From Stephanodiscus triporus (Eukaryota > Bacillariophyta > Thalassiosirophyceae > Thalassiosirales > Thalassiosiraceae): a DNA stretch of 13,526 nt. Made by a program: the position numbers and the translations under genes. The stretch covers positions 1-13,526 of the forward strand of contig JALLAZ010000600.1 in NCBI GenBank assembly GCA_036939755.1, given 5' to 3'. The notes under the pieces are model-generated. The model was not told the DNA's origin. It searched no databases and saw only the letters and a program-made list of their open reading frames with translations. Positions 1 to 8,053 of the stretch are shown one piece after another. Each line of letters begins with the position of its first letter. Within the stretch, counting starts at the first letter, position 1.

Positions 1-795
1 ATTAGAAATCCGCTTAAGTATTTTGAAACTAAAAATGAAATTCTGTTAAGTAAAGATGCTTTCTCTTAAGTACTAAACCACGATCAACCTCATATTATCT
101 CAGCCAATAATGATCACCTAACCATGCCCCAAAGCAAGTGGGACTTCCTATTTTTTCGACCTTCCCAACAATAGAGTCTCAGGGTGCCTCTGCACGCAGA
201 CTTTCTCGACCCTGTTTTTTGGACTCATTGTCTGTCTGGCATACGTTAGTTCGTCACTGGTCTCTGCAGGCAGATTCGAAATGAAGTCGAAAAGATAGAC
301 CAAAGTAGTCGAGTCAATTTGTGGAGTTCCACTGCTGCCCGCCGGCCTATTTATTATTATTATTGTATCAGAATAGATCAGAATCCATGATGGAGTCCGC
401 CCCCACTAACCTCCTCCCTAGTGTCTACAGCCTTTTTCTCGTAATCACAAGATGTACTTACGTAAGTACAAATTTTGGCAGACTCAGGCCTACATATTCC
501 TACGTGGCCCTCCATACAAAAATGAGTGTCTCATGTATGTTTTGTGTGCTTCAACGCTGTTACGGGGTTCGCATGGTGGTTCATGCTCTGACACCCACCC
601 AAGCCATCCTCCCCATATCGCAACACATCACATCCATCAATATCAGGTCAATATTTGATGGATTAGCGTGCCGTCGCGCCCTTCAGTGGCGTGATGAGAG
701 TTGCAAAAAAATAGGCATATAACGTGTATTTTTATTTTTATGTAGTTGCTATGCATCCCCCCCGTTGTTGCCATCGTTGTCGTCTCCCCCCCCTC
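1..795. other. Intergenic, no recognised gene
   Basis: I see no convincing gene here. An open stretch on the plus strand (about 321-722) has no recognisable domain and an ordinary random-looking composition. A short ATT/TTA microsatellite lies near 349-366. Three copies of the heptamer TTAAGTA occur within the first 70 bases (starting near 14, 46 and 65). They could matter because piggyBac elements insert at TTAA and the transposase remnant begins just to the right. Confidence 0.5.
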
Positions 796-2882
796 CTAAT
801 TGTCCCCCTCCCTGTGCGCTTTGCTGTGCTTGATGTGGACATGCTCAGTAAAGCACTCGCTCCCCTCCACCATCGTGGGGTTGCAGAACCAGAACTGCTT
901 CTGGTCCGGGTTGGTGGCGTCCGTGCACACGCTGCAGACGAAGATAGATTTCCTCGTGCAGCCCTTGCAGCCGCATCTCCCCTGTGCGCGATGAGTACTC
1001 TCTTTATTCTTCATCTTGAGTGTCTTCCGGACTGCAGGCTCCGCTGCGTCGGCGGCACCATTCCTCTCCGCATCTTGATCCACTGCAGCCCGCGTAATCC
1101 GAATCCCCTCCTGATTGTCGACGAGCTCATCCGCGAGTCTTCCAAAGAACTCGAGGCAGCTCGTCATCCTGTTGTTTGCGCTGACAACCTGTTGGAAAAA
1201 AAGGAAGGTGTCAATGCAAATGATGCCGAGGACACCGAGGTTGAACCTCTTGTCCCAATGTTTGGTGCCGAGATTGCGCTGTCTCGCCAAGGATGCACCA
1301 ACTCCAAAAGAACCCACGTCCCCTTTCTGCCTTCCTTGGCAGCTACGTCCTCGTCGTCATCTTTGTTGGCAGCGGCGGCGGCGTTCGCCTCATCCTTGGC
1401 CGCGCTCTTCACGATCTTCAGTCGGAGCATAATCCTCGATGCGATGTCAGCAAGATTCTGGATCTCGCCACTGTTGTCGGGCTTGCGCTCGATTGCAGAG
1501 TAATGTGGGATCCATGTGCCGATGTAGGAGCCCCCCCCCGCCATACCAACAAATCATGGACTCATCGGCCTCGAGATGGCCGCCGGGGACGAACGTCCTC
1601 GTGTGGTACTCGTTGATGTTGGCGACAAAGTTGTCGACCAACATCCAATGGTACTGCTCCGACAACATGCCGTGTGGCTGCTCAGGTGGTTGACGAGACC
1701 ACCTGATGGCATACCAAATGTCGTCGAAGTGGTTGCGCGACATGCCCATGGCGCGAAGGTCGTAGGAGGGGAGGTACTTCGAGGCGGCACCGCCGCCCTC
1801 CCAGAGTTTGCGGCGTCTTCCACAAAAATTGATGCCGGCGATCAGCACACACATGCCAATTCACCGGAGCAGCTCTTGGCGGGTCATCTCCTGCTTCTCC
1901 TTCTCAACCAACCTCTCGTTGGTTAGCTCCAGCATCAGCATCAGCGTCAGCTGCGCCAGCGGCATCATATGTAGGAATGCCTGGAGAGGCGACATGATGC
2001 TGTACTCCGAGTTGTCCGGTGCAATCTTTGTGCCAAACTGATCCTTGTGGCACCACTGGTGGATTGACGTGTGCTTGTCGGCAATGACATCAGTGATCGT
2101 TGCAGCAATGCCGGCAACCCATTTTTCTTGTGGGCGATCACCATGAAGCAATGCTCCTTGCTGTCAGTTGGAACTACCCACACTGGGTGCTCACGAAGGT
2201 TGACAGTTTTGGAGGCTTTTTTCTTTTTTGTGCTGGCCTTGCTCTTCTTTGCGGCGAGGGTGGTAGGCGGCGACGGCATTGCGGTCAATGCGTTGTTGCG
2301 CGACGCAGCCTTCTTCCTCTTCCTCTTCCTCTTCATCTTCACGGGAGGTGGAGGAGGAGGCAGGACAATCTCGATGTCATCATCGGCAGGTGCTGCGACG
2401 AGAGGTGCCGGTGACAACGAGACGCAAGGAGCAGGGGCGATGTCGACATCATCATTGGCAGTGGCGGCGGCAGCAGCAGCGGCCGCCCTGCCTTCCGCGT
2501 TGGGGAGGTAGGTTGCCGACCCCTTCACGGCATGGTCGGGATCGCCGATCGAGTCCATGAAAGTCATGGAGCAGTGAGGGTTTTTTCCCACCTGAACTGG
2601 CCCAAGGATGCAGTGCTGACGATGGATGTCCACCCTCTTCAGCTCAACAACCTCTGCGCCGTCGGAGGGCATCTTGAAGTCATCCGTCAGCTTCCAGATG
2701 GCTTTTCTTCCCCCCCGGCGCATGTCCTGCAAAGAAACCCACGACGGTGCCCTGCAAAAAATGCTTGGCATAGTTGACATTGCCAAAGATGTTCTTCGCG
2801 GTATGGTTGCTAAGAGCTCTGTTCGCGACAGCGTGGAGACGATTGCGCCCACCTTGTCCCTTGGGTCCTTCTTTGTCGGCAT
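796..2882 (-). pseudogene. Decayed piggyBac-like transposase (DDE_Tnp_1_7 type), internally deleted
   Basis: Read on the minus strand, coding-like segments follow one another in different frames. The likely start is the ATG at 2882-2880, followed by a basic stretch beginning MPTKKD. Next come an NVNYAKHFLQGTVVGF segment, a low-complexity Ala/Asp and Lys/Arg linker, and the transposase core with ADESMICWYGGG and then YSAIERKPDNSGEIQ. After that come CIDTFLFFQ followed by LADELVDN, and a Cys-rich tail with repeated CxxC pairs ending CFTEHVHIKH. These match, from memory, the order in protist piggyBac transposases. The ADES and CID aspartates fit two of the three catalytic Asp residues. Lesions: an early frameshift near 2865; a shift at a C7 run, 2710-2716; a shift near 2125-2150; an in-frame TGA at 1863-1861; a shift at a C9 run, 1531-1539; and a jump near 1275-1290. 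At that last point LVHPWRDS runs straight into the RNLGTKHWDKRF region, so the part that should hold the second catalytic Asp appears deleted. The protein cannot be active. Family assignment is fairly sure; exact lesion positions are approximate. Confidence 0.75.
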
Positions 2883-3579
2883 TGTTTGCAAACAATGACG
2901 ATGCACAACAAGGGAAGAGAAGAGGGGAGGGCAGTAGGTTCTTGATTGGCGGAGAGGGAGAGATCACATCATGTGGTGACAACGGCGCACCACTTTTCAT
3001 GGTCATTACAAAATGACAGGAAAATGTTCTATTAGCCATGTGAGATGACCAGCTAATAAAACTAGACCCGATTTGGGGTTATTTTTGCATATCAGATCAT
3101 TATCTAATACTTATTACTTATGGAGATATGCAACAATGAAGTTTTGAAAAATCACTTAACAGCGTAAGGACAATGTCATTATAAAAGTACAAAAAGGACG
3201 GCGATAGGGGCGGTCGGAGGTAAGCTGAATGTATGGGTTGCCGAACATAATAACGAGCTATGCTTTTGAGATGCTAAGTCCAAGGAGTTGCATTGTGTGG
3301 ATACTTGGTGTGGGTGCAGTGTACAAGTTGCCAAAAAAAATCCGTATCGTATTATGCGCTCTTGGATCCGCGTTCCCTACAATAGTGACCCCACGCGCGC
3401 AATGCCTCCACCCGCCCCTCTCTCCTGACCTCACCTCTTCAAGGGGCCGCGAGGACTCAGACCACCTACTTAATCGGCCGAGGCATTGACAATTAGTTCC
3501 ACTCCCAAAAAAAAATTTATGCAACTGACTCTCTCTCTAGAGGCAATCCTTCTTTAGTGTGGTTGACAAAACGGAGTCA
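2883..3579. other. Intergenic between the two decayed genes
   Basis: I find no gene here. A TATAAAAG-like string lies at 3180-3187, but it is about 400 bases before the next start codon and is not specific enough to call a promoter. A TTAA at 3156-3159 is a candidate right edge for the piggyBac element. A CT-rich stretch near 3530-3540 lies just before the downstream pseudogene. Confidence 0.45.
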
Positions 3580-5515
3580 ATGATGTTTGCCTCTTTGGAG
3601 GCTCTTACCAAAAAGAAGCGTGTCTTGGCGGAAGTGTGCGAAGCGGTGGCCGTTAGCTCTCTCCTACTTTGTGCTGCTTTCTTCGCTTCTGTTGGGAGTG
3701 GCAGTCGCAAATCCAAAATTCTTCGTAGAGAGCTGAGAAAAGTGGACAGCGTTTTAAAGGCTCATGGGCATCCTTGGAAGAAGAATCAACCACTGACTAA
3801 TTTCATGGATTCTCACACAATAATTTTAAAGGAGGAAAATAAGGAGCAGCATGATATCATCGCAAAGACCGTGGCCAATGGAAGGCCATATTTCCAAGTT
3901 CATTCCAAGAATGGTGGGGGCCATATTATTGCCATCGGAAATCATGATCGAGGTTCTCAATCCTCAACCGTTCTGTGTCTATAGCGTCACAATCTTATCT
4001 GAAAATTTTTACACAGGAACGGCCATGCTCTTGGCAGAGGGGCAGTTCACGACTGATGCACGTGGCCCTCTTGGCCTGCGAACGTGCCATCTGGTTTACA
4101 GCTGGAAGTCAATACTACCCGGACAATACAATGTTCCGGTGCATGAGATAGATATATCTCATGACAAGACTTCATTGATCCAGCCGCCATATCCTTTTCT
4201 CGTCACCGAATTGGCAATTGGGGCTGGCATGTCCATGCTCAAGGACAGGATTCTGAACATGTCCCCTTGTCAAATTCAGATTAGGAATAATATATACTCA
4301 CACTGGGAAGGTGATTGGCTGGGTCCCAAAGTCCCAACATTCAGCTTGAAAATAGTATCAGAACGGGATGGACCTTCCTCCCCAGTAGTCGGATGGGTTG
4401 TAAGCTTGAAACGTTTGACTCACAAGCCTTAGGGCCTCTCCCTGAGAAGAAATCAATATACATTCTTGGCAGGAGCGTCAAGCAAGGGGTCTTCCTCACG
4501 TTGGCAGACATCGCGCTGGAGGAACACGAAAAGGAACATTTGAGCCAGTCCATGATCAGTAAGTGCTGGGGACGTGCAGTAATCACGAAGGGGTAACCTA
4601 AAGTTGGTGTACCAGGAATTTTGATCTACCAACTTCGAGGACCCGATGCAGCCACCTTTCATCGAGTGCCATAATGACAAGCTCGTGAAGGAGGCTGGAT
4701 CGTCTTTCATAACGAATGCCATGAAACTTTGGGAGGAGATCTTCCAGAAGGATGATTTGCATTGGCCATCAGTCATCTACTTTACTGTAGGATTCGCTCG
4801 CTGGCACTCACACCATGGTGATGCCACTCGTGACATCATCAACACCCCCACTGGATCATACACATTCATGTTTGACCATCACCTTAAATGGTTTGTAGAC
4901 ATGCTGCCTCCCTCACGGCAGGTATAATGTTCATTGGTGACTACACTTTGAGTGGCAGAGAAGGAGGCTACTTGAGTATGCCACAGTACGAAGCATACAT
5001 AAACAATATTAACGATATGGTGGACTTGTTGGGGGACCCAAGGGTTCGTTGGATTGATGGCCATGGCATCTCAAAGGAGATGAGGATGTACGCCCAAGAT
5101 GGTGAGGAATACCTGGCCCGGTCACAGCATTTCCACAGCTATTGCAGAAATACCGGAATCAACATGGAGGCCATCACTGTGTGCTCAAACGTGACTGATA
5201 TGATTGGTCAGCTTCTGCTAGGTCACGCCATAGGTCGCAAGGCTGATTTTATGGAGCGGGTGGAACAACTCCAATGAAAAGAAAAACAAGGTGACTTTGT
5301 GTCATGCCTGCCCCAAGTGTTTGCTTCCATTTGCGATTGTACCCTACCCGGAAATGACTTGCGTGAGAGGTCCCTTATTGCCAAAGGCATCAACCAACTC
5401 ATGTCAAAAGCAGGACACCCAAAAATGCCCCCCCCCTTGTCTGGAGCAGGAGGTTATGAGTAAAATTGGAAGTGAATCAGACATAATTTCTGTCCGTCAG
5501 TGCCCTCTCAATTGA
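3580..5515 (+). pseudogene. Decayed type II membrane protein gene, tentatively SGNH/PC-esterase-like
   Basis: Coding-like segments alternate between two plus-strand frames. The first begins at paired ATGs (3580, 3583). It encodes a short Lys-rich cytoplasmic end, one hydrophobic segment (about residues 20-38, core SSLLLCAAFFASVG) and a basic stop-transfer stretch, so it is a signal-anchor protein. Later segments hold IYILGRSVKQGVFLTL, IECHNDKLVKEAGSSF, MFIGDYTLSGREGGYL and HFHSYCR. A Cys-rich tail contains CHACPKCLLPF and CPPPCLEQEV. The GRS block sits where PC-esterase proteins carry GDS, and the HFHSYC block sits near where they carry a catalytic His. This is a weak layout match, not a family call. 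Lesions: frame changes near 3915-3950, 4390, the G4 run at about 4590, 4916-4930 and 5270-5280, plus a TGA at 4622-4624 that interrupts an otherwise open segment. No plausible GT-AG introns would repair these. It could belong to a lineage-specific family that I do not recognise. Confidence 0.6.
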
Positions 5516-5783
5516 TGGTGATTAAACTTCACAGCCGGTGGTGATACAGCGCAAGGGAATAACTGGGTTGGACTTGATCAATGGATACTGGCATTCCATG
5601 CCGGTCGGTGTGGTTGTATGAGTACTCTATTGGCCCAGTCCGCATGCAATGGTATAGCTGTTTTTGTAAAAGTACATGTGTTTACTTCAATGGTCTCCTC
5701 CAGTCACCGTAGTTGGTGTCTCTTTAAATAAGATTGCAGAAAGAAATACACTCTACTTTACTCAAAACATGCAACAATAAGAA
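5516..5783. other. Intergenic, 3' flank of the acyl-CoA synthetase-like gene
   Basis: This is the space between two converging genes. No ORF or RNA gene is evident. I see no canonical AATAAA signal for the minus-strand gene, though the sequence just past its stop is T/A rich. Confidence 0.4.
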
Positions 5784-6324
5784 CTATTTGGCAGGAGCTA
5801 GATTGATTTTCCTCCCAGGCACAGTAATCTCGCTCGAGAGAAGTTTGCCGTTTTGTTTATCATACAAGTCGGATATCACATCCTCGTATGATTTGAGGAC
5901 AACCTCGCGCCGGATCGACTTCTTGGGCGTGACCATATCATTTGAAGCAGTGAAAGGAGCCACGAAGGCAAAGGCTGCGGGAACATCGCACTTCTCGATG
6001 CTGTAACAATTTCGCTTGATTTCCTCTTTTATCAAATCCCTCGCTCCGACGGAGTTCACAAGCTCTTCCTGGGAAATGAAATTTTCCGGCATCCCCAACT
6101 CGGACCGGATGGCGACCCAGTCCGGCACGACAAGTGCCACGTTGTACGGCCGATCGGATCCGCACACGACGACCTGGCTGATGAAATGGCTCTTGATGAT
6201 AGCCTCTTCGATTGTGGTGGGACAGACGCATTTTCCATTCTCGAGTTTATACTGTTGATTGAGATGATCCGCGATGGAAACACATCCATCCTTGTCTAGT
6301 TGACCAATGTCGCCATGTTGAAAT
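5784..6324 (-). repeat. Duplicated exon, copy 2 (terminal exon 3)
   Basis: This is the second copy of the synthetase C-terminal domain and ends in a TAG stop (5786-5784) after NLAPAK. The central 100 residues match copy 1 at about 78 positions by eye. It keeps GDIG and TPKKSIRR, so it looks closer to the family consensus than copy 1. Confidence 0.7.
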
Positions 6325-7509
6325 CTTTGCGCAAAGGAAGGAAATGAGTAGGGCATTATAATTTGAGAATGCACCAGTTATTAGATTTGCGAATGCTGCA
6401 CTTTCCAACGAGACTTACTGTATTACTTTGCCTTCGGGTGCAAGGGTAATTACCTCCTCTGTAACTTTGGTGACTTTCGGGCCGCCGGCCAAGGGAAAGC
6501 TCCTCCAGCGAATTTCGCCCTCCCCTCCGCGTCGGCCTCTCTCGTACAGGTCGGATATCACATCCTCGTAAGATTCGAGGACAACGTCGCGCCGGATGGA
6601 CTTCTCGGGCGTGACCGCATCGCTCGCGGCAGCGAAGGGCGCGGCAGCGAAGGGAGCCACGAACGCGAAGGCTTCGGGGACATCGCACTTCTCGATGCCG
6701 TAACAATTCCTCTCGATTTCATCTTTAATCAAATCCCTCGCTCCGTCGGACTTCATAAGCTCCTCGTCGGAAATGAAATTTTCCGGCATACCCAGCTCGA
6801 TTCGGACGGCGATCCAGTCCGGCACGATCAGTGCCACGTTGTACGGTTGACCGGATCCGCATACGACGACCTGGTTGATGAAACGGCTATTGCGTATCGC
6901 GTCCTCGATGAGCCCGGGACAGACGTATTTTCCATTCTCGAGTTTGTACTCATCCCGTTCGCCGACGATGGAAACGCGTCCATCGGCGTCTAATTTTTCG
7001 CCACCGACGTCGCTAGTGTGAAATCTTTTTTCGTCGATGAAAAAAGAAGGAGAGGAGTGTGTGTGTGTGTGTTGTTGAGTGACATTCGAAAGAGAAGTTT
7101 AATCAATATAAGAACTTCGCCCAGAAAACGTTGAGAAGACACGTACTCACCGTCTCGATCGATTGTCGACGAAGTGCAAGTATCGATAATTGACCCCGCA
7201 TCCCCGACGATAAGGGCGATCATCGTCCTCGAGTAGTCGTCCAGCATTCCCACGGCGGAGGTGATCCCGCGTCGTTTTCGTCGCTGGGAAATTCACCCCG
7301 ATCGCATCGTCGTCGATGTGCTTGATGACGGCTGGCAGAGGATTCGCCGTCCCATCGCGAACAATGTGATGGCGAAGACTCCGTAGGGGCGCTACTGCTA
7401 CTCCCGATGCTCCTCCTCCTCCTCCAATTACCTTCTTCGTCCCCGAGGAGGGCGGAGGGAGGAGGACTCGGGCCGATCTCGATGCGTAGGCGAGGACTGC
7501 CGACATCAT
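5784..7509 (-). CDS. Three-exon protein with tandem acyl-CoA synthetase C-terminal domains
   Basis: Proposed splicing: exon 1 7509-7151, exon 2 7024-6419, exon 3 6324-5784, giving 501 aa. All junctions are phase 2 and the spliced frame is open. Exon 1 (residues 1-119) starts MMSAVLAYASRSARVLL. It is basic, with no acidic residue before about position 52, like a mitochondrial presequence, and it has no domain I recognise. Residues 121-281 and 323-477 are two copies, about 70% identical by eye, of the C-terminal part of a long-chain acyl-CoA synthetase. They carry GDIG or its relic, KLENGK, QVVVCGS, PYNVALIVPDW, GARDLIK and a TPxKSIRR block at the usual catalytic-lysine region. The 400-500 residue AMP-binding core is absent, so ligase activity is not expected. 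Copy 1 has SDVG for GDIG, and copy 2 lacks the usual hinge arginine. The gene is divergent from the PABP gene. The exon structure is predicted, not observed. Alternatives are two separate single-copy gene fragments or a pseudogene. Confidence 0.68.
6325..6418 (-). other. Intron 2 of the acyl-CoA synthetase-like gene
   Basis: The 5' splice site is CA followed by GTAAGT, and the 3' site is GCGCAAAG before ATTTCAAC. Length is 94 bp. CTAATAAC lies upstream of the acceptor as a good branch-point candidate, followed by a pyrimidine-rich stretch. Retention would give an immediate TAA (6417-6415), leaving a single-domain product. Confidence 0.65.
6419..7024 (-). repeat. Duplicated exon, copy 1 (exon 2)
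   Basis: This exon is 606 bases, exactly 202 codons, with phase-2 boundaries on both sides. It is therefore symmetric and can be duplicated or skipped without changing frame. Both copies begin at AAAG followed by ATTTCA, which shows that the duplication includes the 3' splice site. Relative to copy 2 it has extra Ala/Pro/Phe residues from a 15-bp tandem duplication (6626-6654) and a divergent tail of about 40 residues after SYEDVISDLY. Confidence 0.7.
7025..7150 (-). other. Intron 1 of the acyl-CoA synthetase-like gene
   Basis: The 5' splice site reads ACG followed by GTGAGT, and the 3' site is AAAAAAG before ATTTCAC. Length is 126 bp. A (CA)8-type run on the transcribed sense strand (plus-strand GT run 7057-7072) lies about 32 bases before the acceptor. 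Retention would place a TGA (7149-7147) in frame at once. Confidence 0.65.
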
Positions 7510-7727
7510 TATTGTTTTTTTTTCCTGGAAGTATTATTTTGCTCCCTTTGTGATTGGTGATATGCAACCAAGCGAGAGCCATAATGCCTCCCTTCATCGC
7601 TCGCTCTCTCATTAGTGCGCAAATTGATGATAATGATGTCACGTGATGAGAACTCTATTTTTACGATACAATACGGTACGTAGGGTAGGAAGTTTATTAA
7701 TGCGTCCGTCCGTGGTCCCGTTGCCTG

Positions 7728-7728
<1 letters not shown>

Positions 7729-7760
<32 letters not shown>
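7729..7760. repeat. (TGTC)8 microsatellite
   Basis: Eight uninterrupted TGTC units lie in the divergent intergenic region, about 290 bases before the PABP start codon. Confidence 0.9.
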
Positions 7761-7970
7761 CCTTGCTTTTCCGCTTACTAAAAAACGCCAACAAGGCGCG
7801 AAGGCGAGGCGCGCGAGAGAGAGAAAGAGCAAAAACAAAGCGAAGACAGCCGGCGGCCGCACATCCACGCGTCCATCCAGCGCCGTTCGTTTTTTTTTGT
7901 GTGGCTTTGAGCTTTGGATTGGGCCCCGCGAGAAGAAGAGTCGTTCTTGATCTCATTGTTCAACTTTGAC

Positions 7971-8002
7971 AATCAATGAAAAAAAAATAAAAAAAATAAA
8001 AG
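7971..8002 (+). promoter_or_regulatory. Oligo(A) tract with a Met-Lys-Lys-Lys upstream ORF in the PABP leader
   Basis: An A-rich block (two A runs of nine and eight separated by single T residues) ends about 52 bases before the PABP start. It contains an upstream ATG at 7976-7978 followed by three AAA codons and TAA (7988-7990). PABPC1 mRNAs in animals carry A-rich 5' leader elements that the protein binds to repress its own translation. The same function here is inferred from position and composition only, and assumes that transcription starts upstream of 7971. Confidence 0.45.
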
Positions 8003-8053
8003 CCCCCCCCGCCACCCCCCCTACCTCCATCCATCTTTCTTCCATCCATCACC

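Larger units (their letters stand above)
7510..8053. promoter_or_regulatory. Divergent intergenic region (shared promoter and PABP 5' leader)
   Basis: This 544-bp interval separates the starts of two divergently transcribed genes, so it must hold both promoters and both 5' leaders. Visible elements are a perfect palindrome TCACGTGA (E-box/G-box core CACGTG) at 7639-7646, a (TGTC)8 microsatellite, and an oligo(A) tract just before the PABP start. No transcription start can be placed from sequence alone. Confidence 0.5.

Noticed and set aside
321..722. 133-residue plus-strand open frame
   Set aside because: It has no recognisable motif and unremarkable composition, and the first part is driven by a TTA microsatellite. 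Not supported as a gene.
724..1503. 259-residue plus-strand open frame
   Set aside because: It is antisense to the transposase segments, which carry recognisable motifs on the minus strand.
3940..3984. A short GT...AG segment that might be an intron repairing the first frame change in the membrane-protein gene
   Set aside because: It would be only about 30 bases long, far shorter than the three introns seen here, and the other breaks in the gene have no comparable solution.
7147..7253. Alternative frame through exon 1 of the synthetase-like gene (reading MLDDYSRTMIALIVGDAG)
   Set aside because: It looks protein-like, but joining it through the GTGAGT donor leads to a stop within about a dozen codons, while the other frame joins exon 2 correctly.
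7643..7969. Plus-strand open frame upstream of PABP
   Set aside because: It is created by the TGTC microsatellite and by purine-rich leader sequence, and no domain is present. At most it is an upstream ORF.
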